Assembly: GCA_003214235.1 (NCBI GenBank)
Contig: QCLW01000011.1
Coordinates: 1-36,639 of the forward strand
Direction of reading: 5' to 3'
DNA length: 36,639 nt
DNA from: Prochlorococcus sp. AG-418-F16
Lineage (GTDB): Bacteria > Cyanobacteriota > Cyanobacteriia > PCC-6307 > Cyanobiaceae
The notes under the pieces were generated by a model. It was not told where the DNA came from and made no database searches. It was given only the letters and a program-made list of their open reading frames with translations. Positions 18,373 to 27,134 of the stretch are shown here, piece after piece (positions within the stretch are counted from its first letter, which is position 1; every line of letters begins with the position of its first letter). Position numbers and translations under genes: made by a program.

Positions 18373-18867
18373 TTAGGCAGGAACAAACCTTAATGCAAGG
18401 CCATTATTACAGTATCTTTTACCTGTTGGAAGTGGCCCATCATTAAAGACATGTCCTTGATGACCTCCGCATCTAGAACAATGATATTCGGTTCTTGGGA
18501 CAATTAACTTGAAATCAACCTTTGTTTCAACTGATCCTTGAATTGAATCCGAAAAGCTTGGCCATCCTGTACCACTATCATACTTTTTATCTGAGAGAAA
18601 AAGCGGCAAATCACATCCTGCACAGTGAAAAACCCCTTTTCTTTTCTCATTATTTAATTGGCTACTGAAAGCTCTTTCAGTTCCTTCCTCCCTCAATATA
18701 TAATAAGATTCTGGACTTAGCCTAGATTTCCATTCATCTTTTGATAAATTCCACTCTTCTTTAGAAGAAAGTGAAGAAGCTAATACTTGCATTGGCTTAA
18801 AGATTATTTTTAAGATTGACATAGTAGGAATTAGAATAAAAGTTCTTCTTGATAAAAATTGATTCAT
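18373..18867 (-). CDS. msrB: Peptide-methionine (R)-S-oxide reductase, exported form
   Basis: Repairs R-methionine sulfoxide in proteins. The SelR domain (about 38-163) has the structural zinc cysteines Cys82/Cys85 (HCAGC) and Cys130/Cys133 (CSRCGGHQGH), and the catalytic Cys153 in RYCNNGLALRF. The N-terminus is unusual for a plain MsrB: SRRTFILIP followed by a hydrophobic stretch resembles a twin-arginine signal, with possible cleavage after QVLA near residue 30. That suggests a periplasmic or lumenal protein, which is inference. It is divergent from dusA with only 23 bp between starts. Confidence 0.93.
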   Translation of the reverse strand: MNQFLSRRTFILIPTMSILKIIFKPMQVLASSLSSKEEWNLSKDEWKSRLSPESYYILREEGTERAFSSQLNNEKRKGVFHCAGCDLPLFLSDKKYDSGTGWPSFSDSIQGSVETKVDFKLIVPRTEYHCSRCGGHQGHVFNDGPLPTGKRYCNNGLALRFVPA

Positions 18868-18890
18868 ATATTTAAATCACATAAAAAGTA

Positions 18891-19895
18891 ATGAATTCTG
18901 TACATACCAATTCTATTAAAAATATTCATAAATTAAGTATTGCTCCAATGATGGATTGTACTGATAAACATTTCAGAATGATTATGAGAAAAATAAGTTC
19001 TGAAGCTCTCTTATATACGGAAATGATAGTGGCTCAGAGTTTAGTTTATACCAATACAAAAGAAAAACTCTTAGATTTTAATAATGAAGAACACCCTATA
19101 TCGATTCAATTTGGTGGGGACAATCCTCAAATCCTTAAAGAGGCTGCACGAATGGCTCAGGATTGGGGTTATGACGAAATAAACTTTAATGTTGGTTGTC
19201 CAAGTCCAAGAGTTTGTTCTGGAAATTTTGGCGCTTCACTAATGAGAGATCCTAAAAAAGTAGCAAAATGCATAGAATCCTTAAAAAATAGCTGCAGCTT
19301 ACCGGTCACGATTAAACACAGAATCGGTGTAGACGACGATGATAGTTTCAGGTACTTGAATAATTTCGTAAGGGATATTGCAAATGCTGGTGCAGACAGA
19401 TTTACAGTTCATGCAAGGAAAGCCATATTAAAAGGTCTAAATCCAAAACAAAACAGAACTATACCTCCACTAAAGTACGACATAGTCAAAAAATTAAAAA
19501 AATTAAATCCAGAGTTATTAATTGAAATCAATGGAGGTTTCCATAATATCGATGAATCGGTAAAAGCTCTAAGTGATTTTGATGGTGTAATGATTGGAAG
19601 ATCAGTGTATAAATATCCCTTAAGATGGTCTGAAATTGACCAAAAAGTGTATGGAATCAATACAAAACCTAAATCTGCATCAGATATTATCTTCTCCTTA
19701 ATTCCATACATAGAAAAGCATTTAAATAATGGAGGAAAATCCTGGGATATTTGTAAACATCTTATAAATTTAGTCGAAAGCATTCCAAAAGCAAAAGTTT
19801 GGAGGAATCAAATTTCAACTAAATCTATCAAAAAGGAATTAGATATTGAGTATCTTCTTAAATTAACTTCTAGACTTGAAGAAATGGGTTATTAA
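18891..19895 (+). CDS. dusA: tRNA-dihydrouridine synthase, DusA type
   Basis: FMN- and NADPH-dependent enzyme that reduces uridines in the tRNA D-loop. The TIM-barrel start SIAPMMDCTDKHFRMIMR and YTEMIVAQSL match the DusA branch, as does FNVGCPSPRVCSGNFGASLM with the catalytic Cys103. IKHRIGVDDDDS and VHARKA bind flavin and RNA. At 334 aa the length is standard for DusA. The ATG at 18891 is first in frame; the family core begins about residue 15. It is divergent from msrB and its end overlaps the RRM gene by 4 bp. Confidence 0.93.
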   Translation: MNSVHTNSIKNIHKLSIAPMMDCTDKHFRMIMRKISSEALLYTEMIVAQSLVYTNTKEKLLDFNNEEHPISIQFGGDNPQILKEAARMAQDWGYDEINFNVGCPSPRVCSGNFGASLMRDPKKVAKCIESLKNSCSLPVTIKHRIGVDDDDSFRYLNNFVRDIANAGADRFTVHARKAILKGLNPKQNRTIPPLKYDIVKKLKKLNPELLIEINGGFHNIDESVKALSDFDGVMIGRSVYKYPLRWSEIDQKVYGINTKPKSASDIIFSLIPYIEKHLNNGGKSWDICKHLINLVESIPKAKVWRNQISTKSIKKELDIEYLLKLTSRLEEMGY

Positions 19896-20389
19896 TTCTC
19901 CTCGTTTGACACATTACCCTCACTTGAAACCCCTCTTTTTCTCCTGCTTCTGCCACTTTCATATTCAGAGTTTTCAGAAGAGTTTCCATAACTTCTATCT
20001 TCCCAACCTTCTGCTCCGGAGGATTGATTTGTATAAGAAGTATTAGGTTCAGAATTACCTCCGCCGTAGCCACCTCCGCCGTAGCCACCTCCGCCGTAGC
20101 CGCCGCCATTATTACCGCCTCTTCCGCCTCTACGAGATCCTCCAGATCCTCTTGGCTCTGCCTTATTAATTCTTAATGGTCGTCCCATAAGCTCTGTACC
20201 TTGCAAACCATCAATAGCAGTTGACTCAATTGCTTCATCTGCCATCTCAACGAATGCAAAGCCTCTTTTTCTTCCAGTATCTCTTTCAAGAGGAAGAGAA
20301 CAATTTAAAACCTCACCAAAAGGGGTAAACAACTGTAAAACATCTTCACGCTCTGCGCGGAAAGGCAAATTGCCAACAAAAATACTCAC
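19892..20389 (-). CDS. Glycine-rich RRM RNA-binding protein
   Basis: Cyanobacterial Rbp-type protein, 165 aa. One RRM domain (1-80) shows RNP2 IFVGNLPF and RNP1 RKRGFAFVEM. It is followed by a glycine-rich linker (about 86-110, GGYGG units) and a tail of Ser, Asn, Glu ending in SRRKRG and acidic residues. Such proteins bind mRNA and several are cold-responsive in cyanobacteria, which I infer may hold here. The start is GTG at 20389, right before the RRM's first strand. The linker is encoded by three perfect 15-bp repeats. The gene is convergent with dusA (4-bp overlap). Confidence 0.93.
   Translation of the reverse strand: MSIFVGNLPFRAEREDVLQLFTPFGEVLNCSLPLERDTGRKRGFAFVEMADEAIESTAIDGLQGTELMGRPLRINKAEPRGSGGSRRGGRGGNNGGGYGGGGYGGGGYGGGNSEPNTSYTNQSSGAEGWEDRSYGNSSENSEYESGRSRRKRGVSSEGNVSNEEN
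20057..20101. repeat. Three perfect 15-bp tandem repeats in the RRM gene
   Basis: The unit ACCTCCGCCGTAGCC occurs three times without mismatch at 20057-20071, 20072-20086 and 20087-20101. It encodes GGYGG on the minus strand. It is also a GC-rich island in otherwise AT-rich sequence, and unit number may vary between strains by slippage. Confidence 0.9.
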
Positions 20390-20465
20390 TTTAAATCAAC
20401 TAAAAAACCTAATTAAAAAACTACCATAAGCAGTTTTATAATATTACCTTATTATTCTACTCCAA

Positions 20466-20471
20466 AGTATA
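20466..20471 (-). promoter_or_regulatory. Candidate -10 box (TATACT) for the RRM gene
   Basis: On the minus strand TATACT lies 77 bp before the GTG start, inside the 109-bp gap between argH and the RRM gene. If used it gives an AT-rich leader of about 70 nt, a length often seen for regulated RNA-binding protein genes. A TATTAT closer to the start is an alternative. Confidence 0.3.
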
Positions 20472-20498
20472 CCCTTGTTGTAGAAAAATAATTCAGAT

Positions 20499-21878
20499 TT
20501 AGAATAACAATTTTTTCTGCCAATTATTTATCTCCTTTTCTACTTGTATAAAACCTGTGCCACCTTCACTAGTTCTTGAATTGACAACATTAAGAGGTTC
20601 AATATCCACAAAAACATCTTCATCAAATTTGGGATGAAATTTTTTAAATTCATCAATTTTAAGATTTTTAAACAATATTCTTCTCTCTAAGCAATACTTA
20701 ACAATTTCACCCACAACGTGATAAGCGGTTCTAAAAGGAACTTGTTTGCCAACTAAGTAATCTGCCAAATCAGTAGCATTAGAAAAGTCATTTTCTACCG
20801 AATCAGATAAATTTTCAATATTAAATTTTATGCCCTCATTAATTAAAATAGTCATTGCTTTAATGCAAGAAGATATAGTCTCTGTAGTATCAAATATTGG
20901 CTCTTTATCCTCTTGAAAATCCTTATTATATGCAAGTGGTACCCCTTTGACCATTGTTAACAAAGCTTGAAGATGTCCATAAACTCTTCCCGTTTTACCT
21001 CTTATCAATTCTGGAACATCTGGATTTTTTTTCTGAGGCATTAGGCTACTTCCGGTAGCACATTTATCTGTTAATTTTGCAAAAGAAAATTCATCAGTTA
21101 CCCATAAAATTATTTCCTCCGAAATTTTACTCAAATGAGACATTGTCAAAGCAGATGCAGAAACAAACTCTATGCAAAAATCTCTGTCACTAACTGCATC
21201 AACACTATTTTTATAAATATTTTCAAAACCCAATTCTGCTGCTGTAAAGTTCCTATCTATTTTTATTTTTGTACCAGCTAATGCTGCAGCTCCTAATGGG
21301 GAAGTATTGACTCTTGATCTTACTTCTTTAAACCTTTCGCGGTCTCTTTGGAACATTTCTATATAAGCCAATAAATGATGAGCTAAAGATAATGGTTGTG
21401 CTCTTTGCATATGAGTATATCCAGGAATTAGTGTATAAATATTAGATTTCGCAAGATTTAAGAAGGATTTTTGCAAATCAATTATTAAAATTTCAAGATT
21501 ATCAATCTCTTTTCTAAGCCACAATCTGATATCTGTACCTACTTGATCATTTCTACTTCTACCTGTATGTAATTTTTTTCCAGTATCACCAATTAAACTA
21601 ATTAATTTTTCTTCAATACAATAGTGAATATCTTCAGAAGGGGGACTAGGAGAAAATTTACCCTCCAAATATTCAACTTTTATTTTTTCTAAACCATTAA
21701 TAATCTGAGAAGTTTCAGAAGAGGATAAAACTTTTGTTTTACCAAGCATTTTTGCATGGGCAATCGAGCAATCTAAATCTTCTAAAATAAGCTTTCTATC
21801 AAAACCAATTGAAGCATTAAACTTTTCAATGAAAGGGTCAAGTGTATTATCGAATCTTTTACTCCAAACTTTTGCCAT
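20499..21878 (-). CDS. argH: Argininosuccinate lyase
   Basis: Splits argininosuccinate into arginine and fumarate, the last step of arginine synthesis. Fumarase/aspartase superfamily motifs are all present: TGRSRND (105-111), [10 protein letters not shown] with His156 as general acid, and the flexible catalytic loop [12 protein letters not shown] (276-287) holding the catalytic serine. 459 aa is the family length. It starts with ATG at 21878, with 62 bp to the upstream phosphatase gene and 109 bp to the RRM gene downstream. Confidence 0.97.
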   Translation of the reverse strand: MAKVWSKRFDNTLDPFIEKFNASIGFDRKLILEDLDCSIAHAKMLGKTKVLSSSETSQIINGLEKIKVEYLEGKFSPSPPSEDIHYCIEEKLISLIGDTGKKLHTGRSRNDQVGTDIRLWLRKEIDNLEILIIDLQKSFLNLAKSNIYTLIPGYTHMQRAQPLSLAHHLLAYIEMFQRDRERFKEVRSRVNTSPLGAAALAGTKIKIDRNFTAAELGFENIYKNSVDAVSDRDFCIEFVSASALTMSHLSKISEEIILWVTDEFSFAKLTDKCATGSSLMPQKKNPDVPELIRGKTGRVYGHLQALLTMVKGVPLAYNKDFQEDKEPIFDTTETISSCIKAMTILINEGIKFNIENLSDSVENDFSNATDLADYLVGKQVPFRTAYHVVGEIVKYCLERRILFKNLKIDEFKKFHPKFDEDVFVDIEPLNVVNSRTSEGGTGFIQVEKEINNWQKKLLF

Positions 21879-21940
21879 ATCAATTAGTAACTTTAGATAT
21901 CTCTAATAAAGCATTTTTTTATATGGGTGACAAAAAATAT

Positions 21941-23284
21941 CTATTTCAGTTGAAAAACAACCATAGATGCATCATCTTCCAGATGTCTATTTTGTCCTGT
22001 AAAATCATCTAATTTTTTAAATATTTTATTTAAGATTTCTTGGGATGTATAGGATTGCTTGCATAATTTTGTAAGGGTTTTAATTAACCTCTCCTCATCA
22101 AATCTTTCGCCTAAAGAATTAGAGGTATCGATTACTCCATCAGTGTAATAAAGCACTAAATCATTTTCATTAAGTTTAATTTCACCGCAATTATACTCTG
22201 CGTCTTTTTGTAGTCCAAGTACAAATCCTTCTGCATCTAATTTTATAATTTTCTGATCTGAGCTTTTCCAAAGCAAAGGGGGATTATGAGCTGCATTAGC
22301 AAATCTCAATTTTCTAGTTCTAGGGTCATAATCTGAATAGAATAATGTCACAAATCTATGTGATTGATCTAAATCATTTATTGCTAGTTGATTTAAATCA
22401 TGCAAAATCCTATCTGGTGGTAAACCTGTAAGAACTTCGGCGCGTAACATTCCTCTCAGCATAGTCATTAGAAGACCAGCTGGAATTCCTTTGCCCATAA
22501 CATCACCAATTACTAAAGCCCATCTAGCTTTTTCTTTGCTTTTTTCTGAGATATTCGTTTTTAAACACATAAAATCATAATAATCTCCACCTAATTGGAG
22601 GGCAGGTCTACAATGTGCAGCAAGGTCTACACCATAAATAATTGGACAATAATCTGGGAGTAATTGAGATTGTATTTCAGCACCGGTAGAAATTTCTCTA
22701 TCTACATTCTCATGCTTTTTCTTTGTTTTTATTAAGCAGTAATTTTCTAATCCAAGAGCGAGACAACTTTGAATAAAATTAAAATTAGAGTCATCGGTAA
22801 TGGAATCACCAGATAAATCCTTGCTAAAAATATAAATAAATCCTCTGCATTTACCTCTAGATAATATTTTATTTGTTTCTATTTTATATTCTTTGAAATT
22901 ATTTTTTAAAGCATTCTCAAAAGTTAGAATTTGTTTTATTTTAAAATTTTTAGAAAAATTAAATTGATTCAAAAAACTATTAATTTCTTCTTGAATTTTT
23001 AAAAATTCATAATTTGAAGAAATTTTTATGTTTTCATTCCATATTTCTCCCTCGTAATTTAAAGGAATAATTAATACTATTTTTTCTTTAAAAATATGTT
23101 TAAAAATTAAACATACATAATCTAGTAATTTATTTATGTTGGAAAAAGATTTTAAGTAATATGCTAAAGAAGATGCAATTTCAGCAAATTTGTATTTATT
23201 TTTCAAAGATACTGTAGATTCATTATCTAAAAATTTTTGAATAAATTTGTTTGAAAATAAATTTTCTTTTTGATTATTTTTCAC
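21941..23284 (-). CDS. PP2C-type serine phosphatase (RsbU/SpoIIE family)
   Basis: Predicted manganese/magnesium-dependent Ser/Thr phosphatase, 447 aa. The catalytic SpoIIE domain (about 200-447) has metal-binding GGDYYD (232-237), GDVMGKG (260-266), NAAHNPP (330-336), TDGV (381-384) and DDAS (437-440). Residues about 30-180 resemble a degenerate GAF sensor domain. In other bacteria such enzymes dephosphorylate an anti-sigma-factor antagonist in partner-switching control; no such partner is encoded here, so the target is unknown. The start is GTG at 23284. ftsY ends 57 bp upstream. Confidence 0.9.
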   Translation of the reverse strand: MKNNQKENLFSNKFIQKFLDNESTVSLKNKYKFAEIASSLAYYLKSFSNINKLLDYVCLIFKHIFKEKIVLIIPLNYEGEIWNENIKISSNYEFLKIQEEINSFLNQFNFSKNFKIKQILTFENALKNNFKEYKIETNKILSRGKCRGFIYIFSKDLSGDSITDDSNFNFIQSCLALGLENYCLIKTKKKHENVDREISTGAEIQSQLLPDYCPIIYGVDLAAHCRPALQLGGDYYDFMCLKTNISEKSKEKARWALVIGDVMGKGIPAGLLMTMLRGMLRAEVLTGLPPDRILHDLNQLAINDLDQSHRFVTLFYSDYDPRTRKLRFANAAHNPPLLWKSSDQKIIKLDAEGFVLGLQKDAEYNCGEIKLNENDLVLYYTDGVIDTSNSLGERFDEERLIKTLTKLCKQSYTSQEILNKIFKKLDDFTGQNRHLEDDASMVVFQLK

Positions 23285-23341
23285 AACAAATCTAATAGAT
23301 GAATATGTTTTAACATTAAATTTAAAATTTTAATCAAATAT

Positions 23342-24601
23342 TTATTTATCAGCAAGCATAGCCTCCACAAATTCATAACTATTAAAAGGCCTCAAATCTT
23401 TTATACCTTCTCCAGCTCCAATAAATCTTATGGGCAAGTTCACTTCTTCAGAAACAGCTAAAGAGACGCCTCCTCTTGAAGTGCCATCCAATTTAGTAAT
23501 AATTGCTCCACTTAAATTTGCTGATTTGGCAAAACTTTTTGCTTGCTTTAAGCCATTTTGACCCTGACTTGCATCTAACACTAATAATGATTCAACGATT
23601 GCATCTGGTACCTTTTTATCAATAATTTTTTTTATTTTTGCTAATTCATCCATCAAATTATTTTTTGTTTGCAATCTACCTGCTGTATCAACTAGTAATA
23701 AGTCAACATTTCTTTTTTTTGCAGAATTGATTGCATCAAAAACTACAGCAGCTGGATCGGCATTTTTAGATTGATTAGATATTACATCAACATTACTCCT
23801 ATCACCCCATACTTTAAGTTGTTCTACTGCCGCAGCTCTAAAAGTATCAGCAGCAGCTATCAAGGTTTTATAATTACTCCTCGATGATAAATATGCTAAT
23901 TTTCCTAATGTAGTAGTTTTACCAACGCCATTAACTCCTACTAATAACCAAACATTTAACTTACCCTTTTGAGGCACTAAAAGATCAAGACCTGAATTTT
24001 TTATTGGTTTATCAATAATTAATTTTAATTCTTTCTTTAAAAATTTTATTCCTGCTTCTCCACCAACGACTTCTTCGTTTAATTTTGTTCTTAAAGAACT
24101 TATCACTTTATCAGTTGAATCAATACCGACATCAGCTCTTATTAATAGAGTCTCTAAATCATCAAGAGATTCGGGAGTAAGAGGATCATCTCCCAATTTA
24201 TCCAATAATTCAGTAACAAAACCTTTTCTTGTATCTTCTAATCCTCTTCTTAATTTAGTTAACCAATCAATTTCATCTATGGATATTTGATTTATTTTTT
24301 TTCCTTGAGCGGCTAGTATCATTGCAGACCAAGTAAAATTATCATCAAATTCCCCCAATTCTGGTTCATCTAAAGTTTTAGACGATCCGGGAATATTTTC
24401 TTTACTAGCAGTATCAATCAAAAATTGTTTTTGGTCTTCCTGCTTTTGTAATTCTTGTTTTTGGTCTTCCTGCTTTTGTAATTCTTGTTTTTGGTCTTCC
24501 TGCTTTTGTAATTCTTGTTTTTGGTCTTCCTGTCGTTTTTTTAAAAGTGCATAAGCTTCTGCAGCCCACTCTCGAGAATTATTAGAGTCAGTATTTGTCA
24601 T
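23342..24601 (-). CDS. ftsY: Signal recognition particle receptor FtsY
   Basis: GTPase that docks SRP-ribosome complexes at the membrane. The NG domain (about 110-419) has G1 GVNGVGKTT (222-230), G3 DTAGR (305-309), G4 TKLDG (369-373) and GAGEGIKDLRPF at the end. The N-terminal region carries a Gln/Lys/Glu repeat (residues about 25-59, unit QKQELQKQED) encoded by 30-bp DNA repeats. This variable region replaces the acidic A domain of E. coli. 419 aa is within the usual range. Its neighbours nusB and DUF502 run in the same direction. Confidence 0.96.
   Translation of the reverse strand: MTNTDSNNSREWAAEAYALLKKRQEDQKQELQKQEDQKQELQKQEDQKQELQKQEDQKQFLIDTASKENIPGSSKTLDEPELGEFDDNFTWSAMILAAQGKKINQISIDEIDWLTKLRRGLEDTRKGFVTELLDKLGDDPLTPESLDDLETLLIRADVGIDSTDKVISSLRTKLNEEVVGGEAGIKFLKKELKLIIDKPIKNSGLDLLVPQKGKLNVWLLVGVNGVGKTTTLGKLAYLSSRSNYKTLIAAADTFRAAAVEQLKVWGDRSNVDVISNQSKNADPAAVVFDAINSAKKRNVDLLLVDTAGRLQTKNNLMDELAKIKKIIDKKVPDAIVESLLVLDASQGQNGLKQAKSFAKSANLSGAIITKLDGTSRGGVSLAVSEEVNLPIRFIGAGEGIKDLRPFNSYEFVEAMLADK
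24425..24532. repeat. 30-bp tandem repeat within ftsY, about 3.6 copies
   Basis: A 30-bp unit starts at 24425, 24455, 24485 and 24515, the last copy partial. The copies look identical base for base, so expansion is recent or homogenised. The unit encodes ten residues (QKQELQKQED) and the reading frame is kept. Confidence 0.92.
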
Positions 24602-24659
24602 TGATATTCATAATTCATATTTAATTAATTTTAAAATACTATTTATTTATATCAAATAA

Positions 24660-25289
24660 TCATTGCGATTTTACTGTTTGTAATCTCCTTAAAACTCCAT
24701 TAATAAATTTTCTTCCTTGCATATCACTATATTTATTAGCTAGATTTACCGCCTCATCACAAGCAACTGCAAAAGGTGTGTTCAGAAAATTAATATCAAC
24801 ATACGCTAAACGCAAAATATCTCGGTCAATTCTTGGTAATCTTTTTAATCTCCAGCCATCCATTACTTGGTCAATATCAGAATCAATAATTTTAAGGTTA
24901 TTTATGATATTACTAATCCTCTGATTCACATCCTCTCTAATATCAATTTGTCCACTAGAAACTATTAATTTAGGAAAGTCTAAAGTTACTGAGAGTGTAT
25001 TCATAACAGTTTCAATTTTTTTTAAAGATTTTTTTAATTGATCTCTAACATTTGCAAAAGAGGAATCAACACCTTCTTGCAATTCACTATCTAATATATT
25101 TTGTGATGCATTTTCTAACTCTGATTCACAATTATCTAATTCATCTCTGCAATGATTTACTAAAGAATCCAATGCAGATTCAATAATCTCTTCTACCTGA
25201 AATTGATTTAATTTGAAATCACCTTTATCTTTTATCAAACCTAGAGAAATCAAAGATAATTCTCTCGAGAGGGATCTATTGTTATTCAT
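24660..25289 (-). CDS. nusB: Transcription antitermination factor NusB
   Basis: RNA-binding factor that with NusE (ribosomal protein S10) helps rRNA transcription. The C-terminal half carries the family signature: RLPRIDRDILRLA, NTPFAVACDEAVNLANKY and KFINGVLRRL. At 209 aa it is longer than the 140 aa of E. coli because of an insert of about 60 residues in the middle (roughly 50-110), common in cyanobacterial NusB. The first ATG is at 25289; a TTG just before it (25292) is adjacent to the DUF502 stop but less likely. It is followed by ftsY after 58 bp. Confidence 0.92.
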   Translation of the reverse strand: MNNNRSLSRELSLISLGLIKDKGDFKLNQFQVEEIIESALDSLVNHCRDELDNCESELENASQNILDSELQEGVDSSFANVRDQLKKSLKKIETVMNTLSVTLDFPKLIVSSGQIDIREDVNQRISNIINNLKIIDSDIDQVMDGWRLKRLPRIDRDILRLAYVDINFLNTPFAVACDEAVNLANKYSDMQGRKFINGVLRRLQTVKSQ

Positions 25290-25292
25290 CAA

Positions 25293-26027
25293 TTAAGAAG
25301 ATGTATTAGTAGAAGCACGTAGTTGAGAAAATAATTTTGAAAATGTTGGATTTGAAGTATTATTTTTCTCATCTGGATTAACTATCCCAGCTGAAATTAT
25401 TGTTCTAAAAGCATCTTCAACAGAAATATTTAAATCCTTAACAGAAGACTCAGGAACCAAGGTGTACCAACCAGTAGTTGGGTTTGGTGCTGTAGGAATA
25501 AAAACACTTAGCAACTTTTCATCTAATTCTGGCTGTAGAGAAGGACCAACATCACCAGTTACAAAGCCTACGCTATAAAGTCCCTCTCGTGGGTATTCAA
25601 CTAAAACAACTCTTCTAAATCTATTAGATTTATTACTTAAAAAAGTTTCGAGCAATTGTTTAAGTGTTTTATATACTGCACCAGCTACAGGAATTTTTGA
25701 TAAAGTACCTTCTCCAAATTCTAATAACCATCTTCCTACAAAATTTCTCGCCATTAACCCTATAAGCAAAATAGCCAATAAAGGAACAGTTAAACCTAAG
25801 GTAAGATTAATTAAATCTTGCAATAAAGGGTTTAAAGTAATAAAAGGATTTAATTGCTTAGGAACTGAAGTAACTAATGTTAAAACAAATTTACTAACTA
25901 ATGATGACAACCAAATAGTTGTTGCTAAAGGTATTACAACCAATAACCCAGCTATAAGATCATTTTTTAGATCCTGTTGGAGCCTATTTCCTAGGTTCGA
26001 ATCTTGATTTTGATTAGATTCAACCAA
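25293..26027 (-). CDS. DUF502 family membrane protein
   Basis: Conserved membrane protein of 244 aa with unknown biochemical role. Two transmembrane segments are clear: LIAGLLVVIPLATTIWLSSLV (about 24-44) and LTLGLTVPLLAILLIGLMA (about 75-93). Next come the family blocks KIPVAGAVYKTLKQLLETF and LVEYPREGLYSVGFVTG, and then FIPTAPNPTTGWYTLVP. The only reasonable start is TTG at 26027; upstream in frame there is no ATG or GTG before a stop. Plant homologues (COV/LCV) exist. It is followed directly by nusB (no spacer) and is divergent from queG by 147 bp. Confidence 0.9.
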   Translation of the reverse strand: MVESNQNQDSNLGNRLQQDLKNDLIAGLLVVIPLATTIWLSSLVSKFVLTLVTSVPKQLNPFITLNPLLQDLINLTLGLTVPLLAILLIGLMARNFVGRWLLEFGEGTLSKIPVAGAVYKTLKQLLETFLSNKSNRFRRVVLVEYPREGLYSVGFVTGDVGPSLQPELDEKLLSVFIPTAPNPTTGWYTLVPESSVKDLNISVEDAFRTIISAGIVNPDEKNNTSNPTFSKLFSQLRASTNTSS

Positions 26028-26044
26028 AATAACGTTTCTAACTA

Positions 26045-26083
26045 AACTAACTTTACTAATAATTTAACTACTTTTAGTTAGTT
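26045..26083. repeat. 8-bp inverted repeat in the DUF502/queG spacer
   Basis: AACTAACT (26045-26052) and AGTTAGTT (26076-26083) are perfect inverted arms with a 23-nt spacer, lying in the 147-bp divergent region. CTAACTAA/TTAGTTAG at 26038-26045/26078-26085 pairs alternatively. Possible operator; chance is not excluded. Confidence 0.35.
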
Positions 26084-26174
26084 AGGATATATTTTTTTTT
26101 AATAAATTTAAATTATTTATTAGTTTCTTCCACAAAAAATAACTTTTAAAAGAAATACTATACATAATAAAGAA

Positions 26175-27134
26175 ATGATCCAAAACCATCAAGAGAAAAA
26201 AGAAATAAGTAAAAAATTAAAAGAAAGAGCAATTAATGAAGGTTTTTCAATATCTGGAATTGCTTTAATACCAGGGAGTTCGCGCTTAAAATTAAGAACC
26301 AATGCATTAGAGAGATGGTTATCAAACAACCACCATGATGAAATGAAATGGATGGAAGCAGAAAGAAGGAAAAACATAGGCTCACTTCTTGAAGGAGCAA
26401 AAAGTGTTTTAAGTGTTGGGTTTACTTACATTAGTTCACAAAACAATAACAAAGACAAAACCTTTAAGGTTGGTAAATTCAGTCAAGGGGAAGATTATCA
26501 TAAAGTGATTTACAAAAAATTAAAGAATATTGGTAGATGGATTAACCTAGAAATTCCTGATTGCAAATGGAAAATATGTGTTGATACCTCGCCACTTCTT
26601 GAAAAAGCATGGGCTGAAGAATCAGGTATTGGTTGGATAGGTAAAAATAGCAATTTAATAAGTAAAAACAATGGTTCTTGGTTTACTTTAGGTTTTATGA
26701 TCCTTACAAAGGAGCTAGTGCCAGATAAACCTCATCAATCACTTTGCGGAAAATGTGATAAGTGTATTGAACATTGCCCTACAGAGGCAATAGTAGAACC
26801 CTTTGTAATACAATCTGATCTATGTATTGCTTATCACACTATAGAAAGTAGGGGGAAATTTTTTCCAAAAAAGATAAAAGAAAATTTAAATGGATGGGTT
26901 GCAGGGTGTGATATTTGTCAAGATGTATGTCCTTGGAATAAATCAGTGCCATTCAACAATAATTTTGAAACTACTCCAAAAGAATGGATTCAAAATCTTA
27001 ATATTGATTCATTAAGTTGGGACGATAAAACTTGGAAAGAAAATCTTAAAGGAACAACATTAAAAAGGATTAAACCATGGATGTGGAGAAGAAACATAAA
27101 AGCAAATCTAAGCAATCAATCAATCAATATATGA
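26175..27134 (+). CDS. queG: Epoxyqueuosine reductase QueG
   Basis: Cobalamin- and Fe-S-dependent enzyme performing the last step of queuosine synthesis in tRNA. The 319-aa protein has the N-terminal cobalamin-binding domain with the catalytic-type Asp137 in VDTSPLLEKA, followed by WIGKN. Two [4Fe-4S] motifs follow: CGKCDKCIEHCP (Cys191, 194, 197, 201) and CDICQDVCPWN (Cys245, 248, 252). Length is close to the short QueG form. A TATACA 10 bp before the ATG suggests a very short leader. Its stop overlaps the TPR gene start as ATGA. Confidence 0.94.
   Translation: MIQNHQEKKEISKKLKERAINEGFSISGIALIPGSSRLKLRTNALERWLSNNHHDEMKWMEAERRKNIGSLLEGAKSVLSVGFTYISSQNNNKDKTFKVGKFSQGEDYHKVIYKKLKNIGRWINLEIPDCKWKICVDTSPLLEKAWAEESGIGWIGKNSNLISKNNGSWFTLGFMILTKELVPDKPHQSLCGKCDKCIEHCPTEAIVEPFVIQSDLCIAYHTIESRGKFFPKKIKENLNGWVAGCDICQDVCPWNKSVPFNNNFETTPKEWIQNLNIDSLSWDDKTWKENLKGTTLKRIKPWMWRRNIKANLSNQSINI

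Noticed and set aside
19409-19783. 124-codon antisense frame within dusA
   Set aside because: Shadow of the dusA coding frame without its own start context or recognisable family.
20057-20101. CRISPR-like repeats
   Set aside because: Units are 15 bp, directly tandem without spacers, and encode Gly/Tyr residues in frame.
25990-26010. GGTTCGAATC-like string resembling a tRNA T-loop
   Set aside because: It lies in the DUF502 coding sequence and no cloverleaf can be built around it.
27077-27130. Earlier start for the TPR protein inside queG
   Set aside because: It puts a charged leader before a clear signal peptide; the ATG at 27131 gives a typical ATGA junction.
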